Below, piece by piece: positions 18,559 through 29,051 of a stretch of DNA of 64,000 bases. The stretch comes from Engraulis encrasicolus. Taxonomy: Eukaryota > Chordata > Actinopteri > Clupeiformes > Engraulidae. The translations under genes were made by a program, and so were the position numbers. Under the pieces are notes generated by a model that saw nothing but the letters and a program-made list of their open reading frames with translations, was not told the origin of the DNA and did no database searches. Where the stretch lies: contig NC_085876.1 of the NCBI RefSeq assembly GCF_034702125.1, forward strand, positions 17,626,014-17,690,013, read 5' to 3'. Positions within the stretch are counted from its first letter, which is position 1. Every line of letters begins with the position of its first letter.

Positions 18559-19382
18559 GGGATGCTTTTTGGAGCATGTTAAGACGTTTAAAACACAATG
18601 TAAAGTTCTGCCCCACAGAGTAGGCGAAGCGGTCAATGCGAACTCTCTCTGCAAGCAACACTGACAGGGTTGATTGAAAAATGTTTGCGTCTTCGCTATT
18701 GCTAAGTCATGGGTTGGGCAATAAAGCTGGATGTTATAGATGACCAAAATGGCCCATTAAGATTTAAAATAATTTTCACCACTTTCTTGTTAGTACACAT
18801 TTAAACTATTACCAATCATGTTTGATTTGGTTGGGTACAACAAAAAATATTATATGAAAAAGTGGCAGTTTTTTTTTCACCATAAAGCAGTGCATGGCAT
18901 CATGTTGGGAATTGGAGACCCAAGATTCTATAGCTGAGGAGAGTCGCCAGTGTGACGTCTGATTTTTCTTTTGCCATTCTACCTTTGCCTTATGCCTTAT
19001 GTCTTGGCTGAAAATCCTGCATGTTCTTTTTGAAGAAGAGTCGGAGAGCTTGGCGTCCATTTCCAATATCCAATCCATTTATTTGCCGCATACAAAAGTG
19101 CCTCAAAGTATAGATAAAACATTTTACAGAGAGCTCTGACTTTGATCATCTTGCCTTAACCAACAACCAGACTATCCATTTGCATGACCAGAGCTGAAGT
19201 AGCCTACTTTTCCATACAACAGGTTTTTTATACTAACACAGTTTTCATATCTAATCAAAAGTGATTGTCCATGCACTCGTCCAGGACATCTGTTCCTTGG
19301 GGACCCAACGTCCTCTTGCATCCGAGTCCCGCATCCCTTATCTGTCCAAATATACTGTACATACAAGGACGAACAACATGGA

Positions 19383-19385
<3 letters not shown>

Positions 19386-19469
<84 letters not shown>
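19386..19469 (+). repeat. (AC)n microsatellite
   Basis: About 41 AC units. Confidence 0.95.
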
Positions 19470-19471
<2 letters not shown>

Positions 19472-19866
19472 CAGCTGATCCAGGGATGGATGTAAACAAA
19501 CACACTCATACACACACATAGATAAACAGAAATGCCAATGGTCTACCTCTTTGGACTAGGCTACATCATTTCCCTAATGTGCACTAGCCCACACTGTATC
19601 ACTGGCCCACCCTTTTTGGTCTATTTGACTACATTTTAAGAACCATTTCAGTACAATTTTGCTAAATGTTTGGGCTACTGCCAACCGTTTTTTCAGCTAG
19701 ATTAGTGAACAACTGTACAACATGGTTTGTCTTAATGTCTGTACATGTGTACGTTTGATCTATCTTGCAATATGTTTGATCAATGTGTATTATGCATATC
19801 ATGTGTAAGGCCACTTGACACTTTAATTTCCCTTTGATATCAATATAGTTACTCTACTGTACTACT

Positions 19867-20892
19867 AGGGTGGCCATCGATCCATTTGTACGACCTGTTT
19901 ACGACGTCTGTGTGTCCCTCTGATTGTCTTTCCTCTCATCCTCGCCTTGTGCTTATGGCCTCGAGACGCGAGGCAACGTCATTGACACAAACTAGACTGA
20001 CAATCGGACATGTTTCCGATACCTGCGGCCGCCATGTTACTCCAGACTTCGCACAACTAATTAACTATATTGCTCTAGCCTTATGTCGGGGAAATCTGCA
20101 CGCGATTATTGTTTGCGGTCCATAGTCTACGTGAAGTAGGCTACTAGCTTACTTTGACTGAGTGTATGGAAGTGAAATAAGGTTGCTATAGCCTATTACT
20201 GTCTACTACTAGCCTATTGTCTGTCTACTATTTTTTTCTGCACTGGCGACGCATGGTGCAAGTAAGTTTGTCCGCTAAATGTATTCACAACGAGGGCTCT
20301 CACAACTTTGCACCCAGGGCAAAGAAAGCGTCTTTCTGCACGGGCGCTCTGTCTGTATTTTGAGCTTGTGTTGTTGCCTATGGTTATCCGCGCGTCTGCA
20401 TTAAAAAAAAGATTGACAGGCGCCTCTCGTTTCAAAACACTGTTGATAAACACACTCCTGACCTTAAAACTTTGAGTAAAGTAAATCAAATAGATTGTTG
20501 GCGCATGCATGACTAAAAATATTTATGAAATAGCCTAATAACGACTACAACGGAAGGATTGTCTATCGTAACCTGCCGTCTCTGATACAACATTAAGTTA
20601 GTGGTAGCCTACTGATGACTCCTTTATTGGAGTGAGGTAATGACGTGCGAAAATCCGTCCCAAAACATCTTGTTTTACAAATAAAACTGTTGTTGGCAGC
20701 TGAGTTAGTCTGAGGTAAGATGGCAGCACTGCTCCCTGATTTCTGCCTACGGTTTAGAGTGCCAACTTCACTGTTTCTCCACGAAGGTGGGGAGTCAGCG
20801 AGTTGAAGCAATGGGTACGGCGCGAGGATGGTAGGTTAGATAGTTAAGGGGCAGGGTTGTCCGGCCGAAGTCCGGACAGGTGGTCACCCTAT
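19867..20892. mobile_element. hAT-type element, 1.0 kb, no intact transposase
   Basis: Ends AGGGTGGCC and GGTCACCCT with the 8-base duplication GTACTACT outside (19859-19866 and 20893-20900). A related locus at 45250-45600 lacks the insertion. The interior has no long open frame. Confidence 0.75.
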
Positions 20893-21167
20893 GTACTACT
20901 CTCAGAAGGAGAGGACGAATCTGTGGCGCAAGTAGAGATTAGCAGGAGCCCAGTCTCGCGGAAAATCAACTGTATGCTTTGTGGTGCTGCTACGATATAG
21001 CCTCGATTTTGGTGGTTGGGCAACGCGCACTGTCGTCGAGAGTGGGTGAGAGAGAGGGTGAGAGAGAGTGAGTGAGAGAGAGAGACCGCCCGAGCAGCGT
21101 GCATTCCGTGAGGGGAGCGCTGTCGTTGTGTCAGCTTCATGCCATCTCTCCCTTCCTCCAACATTGT

Positions 21168-21220
21168 CCCTAACCCTAACCCTAACCCTAACCTTAACCC
21201 TAACCCTAACCTTAACCTTA
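21168..21220 (+). repeat. Telomere-like (CCCTAA)n tract with variants
   Basis: About nine hexamers of CCCTAA interspersed with CCTTAA. It lies inside a transposable element and is followed by the same flank as the 42.7-kb tract (inverted), so it travels with that element. Confidence 0.85.
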
Positions 21221-22652
21221 AATCACTTGTTTGGAATGTTTGATTACCGTCGTTTCCAGTTAGCCTTCACTCACGCTTGATTGTTGACGTCAGCAGACCA
21301 AGAACCCCCCCAGAACCAAACTACCCCAATTGTCAATTCCCCCTTTGTAACGCCGCATTATGTAATAACGGTGCAATATGTAATAATGTAACAAATTATT
21401 ACATAATGTGGTGACAATCGCCGCATTGTGTAATAATTTACGCATTTCGTAATAAATTTCTTGAACGCATTTCGTAATAACTTTTTTCTCATCTTGTAAT
21501 AAATTATTACAAAATGCGAAATTTATTACGGAATGCGGCCGCAACTTTTTTTTTGATGGAAATGTAATAAGATGGTGCATTATGTAATAATCTATATGGA
21601 TATGTTTTTTCTGCACTTGGATTCAGTAGGCGCAGCACACACACATAGTCTAAGTGACATGGTATAGTCACTGCCCTCTCTCTCTCTCATTCTTCTCAGT
21701 TCTCAAACAGCTCGAGAGTCGCGAATGATGCGGTTAAAACCGTTAAGAAATAATTTCACAACTTGTTGCGTGCAACGAGTCCAACGAATGTCTCGCACTT
21801 TCTGCTACATTACACCAATTTACAGCGACATTAAATAGGCCAGGTCTAAACACTTCACGAGGTGGTGAAAACTAAATTAAATATCTTGGATAGCCTATAT
21901 AGACCTAGGCCTAACTAGATTTGTTGCAATACAGATTCATTTTCTAGAGCCAGAAGTGTTCCGCTGGACTGACGAAACCGAACACGATCAAGTTTGCAAC
22001 TTCTTTCCCTCGTGCGCTGTCCGTCAGCACCACCTGTCATTAGACGTCCGATTAGCTTTCATTACGTGCTGAGGGAAAAACTCCCGCCATTAGGCCTATG
22101 TGCTGTTGCACTGTTGTGAGGGATATCACCAAATAATTTAGATAAAAGTCAGAACATTATTTTGGCAATGAAAGGCACACAGGTGGCTGGAAGCTCAAGC
22201 AGTCTTCAGTCTGTTCATTTAAGCTTTTGGGTGCTCTTGGATATCGGGGATCAGTTCATGTAGAGAGAAGAGTTCATCCAGGCACTCCAAAATAAGGTGC
22301 CCAAACGATAAGTTACATTAAAAAGCCTTTAATGGTACTGGGCTGGGGTTACATTAAAAAGCCGACATGTTTCGACCTCACCAGGTCTTCATCATTGAAA
22401 AGAAAGGCCTCCCTTAAATAGTGACATCACCACATGTGACCCATTACGCACTAAACACATTTGCGCACACCATAGAAAACAAAGATTAAAAATAGCCTGG
22501 GGTAATAAGTGATGCCACAGAAAAAATGACCAGAAGTACAAATAAAAATCACAAAAAACAAGTAAAATCAATATCCTCATTTAGACCAGTATAGCGCATG
22601 GCATCCAGTTGGTGTATCCAAAAAGTCTGCCTCTGATTAGGCCTAAGTCTTT

Positions 22653-23100
22653 TTAGCCTGTCCCCACCCCTCGGAAGAGGTTTGATATGCTCGACGCCCT
22701 GTATGCGCAGCAGAGAATCATTTTTACCATGGTATTCATATGTTTCGCCATGGGATAGTCAAAATTGCCCACTCTGATACCATATTTATGTTCTGCTAGC
22801 CTATCTCGCATGCGCCTTTTTGTGCGCCCGATATAAAAGAACCCTTCAGCGCGAGGACAAGTTAGGCGGTATATGACAAATGTAGAATTGCAATTAATGA
22901 AATCTCTCTGTCCATATTCATTCGTGGTTTTAGTATCCACAAAAGTTTTGGCTTGTGTAACATTTGGACAGTGGGGGCAGTTCATACATCTATGAACTGT
23001 CGTAACAAAAAAAGGACGGGACTGCTGCTGGCGATGATGTTTGTTTTTGGTCAATAACGTGTTGCGTTGTAGGGAGCGCGCTTCACTGTATGCGTTTTGG
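22653..23100 (-). pseudogene. Penelope-like GIY-YIG fragment (left arm, inverted)
   Basis: Minus-strand mirror of the right-arm fragment. It keeps CMNCPHC, FVIYRLTC and FYIGRTKRR but lacks about 70 codons between FFVTT and the Cys cluster, and a few around MAKH. It ends at the same false C-terminus (FRGVGTG) as the right arm, so it shares the frameshift. Confidence 0.8.
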
Positions 23101-23115
23101 GTGGCTTCCTTGGAA

Positions 23116-23336
23116 TATTCATTAACTAATATTCACTTTCTGGATTTGACGATATATAAAGACGCGGAGGGACAGCTGCACACCACCTTATTCAGAAAGG
23201 CGACCTCTCGGAACACCATTCTGAGAGCGGATTCATTCCATCCCCCGCATCTCATTAGAAATATTCCACACGGCCAATTCCAGAGATTAGGCGTATCTGT
23301 GATTTCGAAAATGATTTTCATGAGCAGGCCGAGCTG
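23116..23336 (+). pseudogene. Penelope-like reverse transcriptase end, out of frame with the nuclease part
   Basis: Translates as YSLTNIHFLDLTIYK... and LIRNIPHGQFQRL, which resembles the end of Penelope-type reverse transcriptases. A one-base shift near 23285 separates it from RICDFENDF, which leads into the nuclease reading frame. The catalytic part of the transcriptase is absent, so this is a 5'-truncated insertion. Confidence 0.7.
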
Positions 23337-24038
23337 ATGGAGAAAAGATTCAGTGATAGAGCCTATCACCCTAAAGCCATCCAAAACGCATACAGTGAAG
23401 CGCGCTCCCTTCAACGTAACACGTTATTGACCAAAAAGAAACATCATCGCCACCAGCAGTCTCGTCCTTTTTTTGTTACGACATATAGTACACAAGCGAC
23501 GCGGATCAGGCAAATTATTAAGAACAATTGGTCCATTATTGAAAGTGATGCGCAACTACGTGAGGTGTTCCCAGAACCACCCATGGTGTCTTTAAAGAGT
23601 GCACCCAGCCTAGGAGATAAATTAATGCGCTCTCACCTACAGGTGAAAAAGAGAGAAACCTGGCTGCGTAAACCTATTGGCACCTATAGATGTATGAACT
23701 GCCCTCACTGCCCAAATGTTACACAAGCCAAATCTTTTGTGGATACTAAAACCACGAGAGAATACGGACAGAGAGATTTCATTAATTGCAATTCTACATT
23801 TGTCATATACCGCCTAACTTGTCCTTGCGCTGAAGGGTTGTTTTATATCGGACGCACAAAAAGGCGCATGCGAGATAGGCTAGCAGAACATAAATACCTG
23901 TATGCTATCAGAGTGGGCAATTTTGACTATCCCATGGCGAAACATTTCAATGAATATACCATGGTAAAAATGATTCTCTGCTGCGCATACAGGGCGTCGA
24001 GCATATCAAACCTCTTCCGAGGGGTGGGGACAGGCTAA
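23337..24038 (+). CDS. Penelope-like element: C-terminal region with GIY-YIG endonuclease (right arm)
   Basis: A 233-codon open frame from a Penelope-like retroelement polyprotein. It shows a Cys cluster CMNCPHC (residues 119-125) followed by the GIY-YIG nuclease core: VIY at 156-158, YIG at 170-172, then RTKRRMRDRLAEH. The family joins a reverse transcriptase to this nuclease and inserts by target-primed reverse transcription. The N-terminal side continues upstream in another frame (23116-23336). Near 23985 the frame shifts: the family-like C-terminus (GGDRLKRLNQRQTFW) lies in another frame, ending near 24120. Truncated and inactive; not a host gene. Confidence 0.85.
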   Translation: MEKRFSDRAYHPKAIQNAYSEARSLQRNTLLTKKKHHRHQQSRPFFVTTYSTQATRIRQIIKNNWSIIESDAQLREVFPEPPMVSLKSAPSLGDKLMRSHLQVKKRETWLRKPIGTYRCMNCPHCPNVTQAKSFVDTKTTREYGQRDFINCNSTFVIYRLTCPCAEGLFYIGRTKRRMRDRLAEHKYLYAIRVGNFDYPMAKHFNEYTMVKMILCCAYRASSISNLFRGVGTG

Positions 24039-24307
24039 AAAGACTTAATCAGAGGCAGACTTTTTGGATACACCAACTGGATGCCATGCGCTATCCTGGT
24101 CTAAATGAGGATATTGATTTTACTTGTTTTTTTGTGATGCTTATTTGTACTTCTGGTCATTTTTTTCTGTGGCATCACTTATTACCCCAGGCTATTTTTT
24201 AATCTTTGTTTTCTCTGGTGTGCGCAAATGTGTTTAGTGCGTAATGGGTCACATGTGGTGATGTCACTATTTAAGGGAGGCCTTTCTTTTCAATGGTGAA
24301 CGTAGCC

Positions 24308-24334
24308 CTGATGAAGACCTGGTGAGGTCGAAAC
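24308..24334 (+). ncRNA. Hammerhead-ribozyme-like core in the Penelope tail
   Basis: CTGATGA at 24308-24314, a small hairpin (GACC, loop, GGTC), then GAAAC to 24334. This is the order of the conserved hammerhead core. Penelope-like elements are known to carry hammerhead ribozymes in their terminal repeats. A convincing stem I is not obvious, so this may be a decayed or minimal form. The left-arm copy near 22370-22395 has CTGATGA changed to ATGATGA. Confidence 0.45.
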
Positions 24335-25488
24335 ATGTCGGCTTTTTAATGTAACCCCAGCCCAGTACCATTAAAGGCTTTTTAATGTAACTTCCCGTTT
24401 GGACACCTTATTTTGGAGTGCCTGGATGAACTCTTCTCTCTACATGAACTGATCCCCGATATCCAAGAGCACCCAAAAACTTAAATGAACAGACTGAACA
24501 GATTGCCAAAATAATGTTCTGACTTTTATCTAAATTATTTGGTGATATCCCTCACAACAGTGCAACAGCACATGGGCCTAATGGCGAGAGTTTTTCCCTC
24601 AGCACGTAATGAAAGCTAATCGGACGTCTGATGACAGGTGGTGCTGACGGACAGCGCATGAGGGAAAGAAGTTGCAAACTTGATCGTGTTCGGTTTCGTC
24701 AGTCCAACGGAACACTTCTGGCTATAGAAAATGAATCTGTATTGCAACAAATCTAGTTAGGCCTAGGTCTATATAGGCTATTCAAGATATTTAATTTAGA
24801 CAGAATCCTTTCAAGCCGTGCAGGATCAACGTGGTCATATAGCCTACTGTCTGCACTTGTTCCGTTGCCTGCTTCATAGCAGAGAAGGAATGGCTTGCTG
24901 TTGTTGAGGATTTGTAACGTGGATTATCGAAACTGAAGACTTGATTTCTTTTATTGATACCTTTTTGTTTGGTATAATTACGGACAATGCAAATAACTGA
25001 TTTTTGTGACGTTCGGACATTTTTGGAAGGAATATAATCGAATTAGTCCCGCCGCTTGGGTTATTGTTTTTCGCGTGCATGTGGATGAGCATAGGCTATT
25101 GAATTTGATTGCAGCCTAATAGGCCTACTGAACAGTGGACTGAAATTGAAAATATGACAAAGAGTGGCATTTTTCTCGGGTGCTATGACTTCTTGCTTTG
25201 CAAGAAGACAGTCTCCTCACTCCACGGGCAAAAAGCACCATGGTCAGACCCTGGCGCGCATGTAGGCAGACATGAAAGACTCACTACTCCACGGGCAAAT
25301 ATCGGGAAAAATTAAGCACCACCAGCATGGACAGCTCCCCACGAGTCACTTATAATGGTTGGTCTTTTCCTGGGATTTGATTCATGTTGTTTGGGGGAAA
25401 ATATTAAAATAGCCTTTGTAATGTTAAGAATATTTCCAAAGAGCCAAGATGGGGCTTAAGATCAATATGGGCCAGGTTTGTCTCCGTG

Positions 25489-25589
<101 letters not shown>

Positions 25590-26702
25590 CACAGACCCAC
25601 GCAAGTGCAAGAGAAGTTTTCACCTCCTCGTGAAGTGTTTAGACCTGGCCTATTTAATGTCGCTGTAAATTGGTGTAATGTAGCAGAAAGTGCGAGACAT
25701 TCGTTGGACTCGTTGCACGCAACAAGTTGTGAAATTATTTCTTAACGGTTTTAACCGCATCATTCGCGACTCTCGAGCAGTTTGAGAACTGAGAAGAATG
25801 AGAGAGAGAGAGGGCAGTGACTATACCATGTCACTGAGACTATGTATGTGTGCTGCGCCTACTGAATCCAAGTGCAGAAAAAACATATCCATATAGATTA
25901 TTACATAATGCACCATGTTATTACATTTCCATCAAAAAAAAAGTTGCGGCCGCATTCCGTAATAAATTTCGCATTTTGTAATAATTTATTACAAGATGAG
26001 AAAAAAGTTATTACGAAATGCGTTCAAGAAATGTATTACGAAATGCGTAAATTATTACACAATGCGGCGATTGTCACCACATTATGTAATAATTTGTTAC
26101 ATTATTACATATTGCACCGTTATTACATAATGCGGCGTTACACCCTTTCGTCACCCAACCACGAGAAACGAGGCTATTCGTAGCAGCAGCACAAGGCTTA
26201 AAGTTGATTTTTTTTCAGTTTTTCTCGTAAAGACTTGGCCCGAGATTCGGTTGCTAGCAGACATATGCCATATTTTCCTATACTACAAGTCACACATGAG
26301 TACCTTAATCTGAATAGTAAAAGACGATTACCTTAAATTTGAATGTTAGTAAATACAATGCTTTAATATTAGGCACAATATAATGAAATGATAAGAACTT
26401 TGTGAACACCGTGACAAACAAAAAATAAATACTCTTTCTCTCTGCTACATTAACACAGTTCTCATTTGTGTGTAAAATGTCTATTGCCGCATTTGTAAGT
26501 TTATGCTGCAGTCCTTTGCAGTCCTCTTGCAGTCATGACACTCAATGACTCAAGCACAGTTTTTAGCTTGTTGTTCTGATTATCTGTTGAAAAAAAGAAA
26601 AAGACATTACTTTGCACACTGTTCTCCCATTTCACAGAACATAATAAACCAGTAACTGTGCTTGTACACTAGAAGCAACCAGAGTGTGCACCAAAGTGAC
26701 CA

Positions 26703-26963
26703 GGGTTGCGTTTCCCAAAAACATTTAAGTACTTAAGTATGATGTGTCCCCCTAGGCAATACATCACATCTAAAAGTTTATACATACAATAATTTTATAA
26801 AATGACATACAATATTTTTTTCTCACACATGTAAATAAAATGCTAGTACCTATTTAAAGAAGTTATGACCTATCTCTGATATATTGCCAAAGAAAGGTGC
26901 ACCTTATACTTAAGCACAAATTAGGCTTAAGTACAATGTAGGAGTTTTGGGGAAACGCAGCCC
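26703..26963. mobile_element. Palindromic MITE (GGTTGCGTTTCCCAAAA ends)
   Basis: Inverted ends, plus inverse TACTTAAGTA/TACTTAAGCA stretches inside. In the 3' flank of unit B and not seen in unit A, so it followed the duplication. Confidence 0.65.
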
Positions 26964-27718
26964 AGAGCAATGCAAGTCATTATATTTCTATGCCATGCTC
27001 CACGCTGTACCATTGCACCGGGGACCTGTAGTTTTGTTCCAACCTGAGGTCTTTTCCCGAACCTTCCACATCTCTCTCTCCCACTCATTTCCTGTCATGC
27101 TCTGTAGTAATGTCTAAATGGGGACAATAAACGCAAAACAATAATTTTTTACTAAATGCCTCTGCCTTTTTATGCTTTCAGTCCAGCTCTGTGACAAACC
27201 TTAACGTGCCTACCCAGTTATCAATGAGTCACAACAGTATTTGCACATGCAGCTCGGACTCAGGGAGGAGCTGGGTCACAGCTGCCTTTCCCATGACATG
27301 CTTGTGAGGAGGACCACAGTTTGAACTGTCTGTAGTAAACACATTATGTACTGGGAACACATTCCTTAAATATCATATATAAAGACAGATATATATAAAA
27401 GTACATTCTGTAAATATTTTTGGGTCTTTATCAGATAGGACAGTCGGGAGACCACCAGACATGGCTGGGAGAGAGAGAGATGGGGTAGGGTGGGGGAAAA
27501 ACAAACGGACCCAAACCTGGGTGCTCCTGAGAAATGTTGCCCATAGGCCTACATGGCATGTCACACCAGCACAGTATATATAAACTTTATTACAGGCTCA
27601 GGGCCCAATAGGCAGACACACAACATATACATAGAAATAGAATGTGCAGGAAAAAGAAGAAATAATAATAATTAAAAAAAAAAAAACAGCAATGATGCCA
27701 AAGCATATACAAACTATG

Positions 27719-28744
27719 TCATGACAGTCTTAAAAGGCAGCTATACCAATGTTTCCACATATATGATTGGTAACGGACAGAGCTATATCTGGCACTTGTG
27801 AGCATCATTATAATGCAGTTTTCAGACTTATCCAAACGGCACATGAACTTAAACATTAGGTTCCTCAGGAGAGCCTGTAAAGTACATAGTCCTGAGTCAC
27901 AAAATAGTTTACTAGCACTGCAACTCCTGGGCTTTTTCAGCAATATCCTTAGGCAGTCATTATATGCTACTTGGAGTTTACGCATTGTCTCTTTTTTATA
28001 GTTGATCCATAATGGAGCTGCATACATAGGGCTACAGTAGGCACGAAACAAGCTTACTTTCACATCATCAGGACAGTAATGAAATTTTCTTACTAACATG
28101 TTAGCTTGTGCATACAACATTCGTCTCTGCCTATACATGTCAGCATCATCCTCCAGCTTGTCAGTGATGATGTGCCCAAGATATTTTATACTGCTTGATA
28201 CACATATTGGTTGCCCTGACAGGTAGAACGTTGGAAAAGGCACTTTATGATCCTCCTTGGTTCTACATATCAACACAACACTCTTTTTTGCATTGTACTG
28301 CACATCAAACTCGACCCCATACTCAGAGCACACATTGAGTAGCTGCTGAAATCCAACAGTACTAGGGGACATGATAGCAAGATCGTCTGCATACATCAAA
28401 TGGTTTAAAACATTGTTCCCTATCAGACATCCTGTCTTACATCTCCCCAGTTGTTTGGAGAGGTTGTCCATGTATAGGTTGAACAGTGCTGGGGATAGAA
28501 GCCCCCCTTGTCTTACACCATTGCCTACACTGAAAGGGGAGGACAGGCTGTTTCCCCATTTCACCTGCATGTGTTGTTTAGCATACCAGTAAGCAAGAAT
28601 ACGTATAATACATCCAGGCACACCCCTAAGCATGAGTTTAGTGAAGAGCTTATGGTGATTCACTCTGTCAAATGCCCTAGACGCATCAATGAACCCCAGA
28701 AATATTGTAGAACCATGACTTCTGTAGGATTCAACCCACAACAT
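27719..28744 (-). CDS. Non-LTR retrotransposon reverse transcriptase, 5'-truncated
   Basis: A 341-codon open frame with reverse transcriptase blocks: FIDASRAFDRVNH, GVRQGGLLSPALFNLYMD, and the catalytic YADD box (HLMYADDLAIMSP), then KYLGHIITD and a long C-terminal region ending WKHWYSCLLRLS. The endonuclease and the first transcriptase blocks are missing. The frame is uninterrupted, so the insertion is fairly young. It is absent from unit A, so it arrived after the duplication. The clade was not resolved. Confidence 0.85.
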   Translation of the reverse strand: MLWVESYRSHGSTIFLGFIDASRAFDRVNHHKLFTKLMLRGVPGCIIRILAYWYAKQHMQVKWGNSLSSPFSVGNGVRQGGLLSPALFNLYMDNLSKQLGRCKTGCLIGNNVLNHLMYADDLAIMSPSTVGFQQLLNVCSEYGVEFDVQYNAKKSVVLICRTKEDHKVPFPTFYLSGQPICVSSSIKYLGHIITDKLEDDADMYRQRRMLYAQANMLVRKFHYCPDDVKVSLFRAYCSPMYAAPLWINYKKETMRKLQVAYNDCLRILLKKPRSCSASKLFCDSGLCTLQALLRNLMFKFMCRLDKSENCIIMMLTSARYSSVRYQSYMWKHWYSCLLRLS

Positions 28745-28858
28745 ACGTAATTCTTTTTGCTTTGAGTCCTATATGGTCAAGTGATACAACAAGGCACAAT
28801 AGCATCCCGTTTTCACCTTTTCAGTGACTTCCACCATCCCCTAAAAAGCGATTGTAGA

Positions 28859-28908
28859 TCTATTCTATTCTATTCGATTCTATTCTATTCTATTCTATTA
28901 TTCTACAG
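28859..28908 (+). repeat. (TTCTA)n pentamer tract
   Basis: About ten units, upstream of the LINE fragment. Confidence 0.9.
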
Positions 28909-29051
28909 TACTTCAATAGGGAATTATTTAGCTTCTGATGATATTATGATTCACATTCTCCCAGCTACAGGCAGATTTCTGACAGGAATGCAATAGAATG
29001 TGTTTTATATTGGCCTATAAATTATGAATTTTACCTTTGTATTGCGATGCC

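Larger units (their letters stand above)
15870..19385. other. Intergenic DNA upstream of copy 1
   Basis: Repeats at 16086 and 18307 only. No open frame with recognisable content. Confidence 0.6.

Noticed and set aside
21290..21616. Matching 108- and 103-codon frames at both foldback ends as a real small protein
   Set aside because: The two are mirror images from the inverted repeat, low in complexity, with no known domain; conservation is explained by arm identity.
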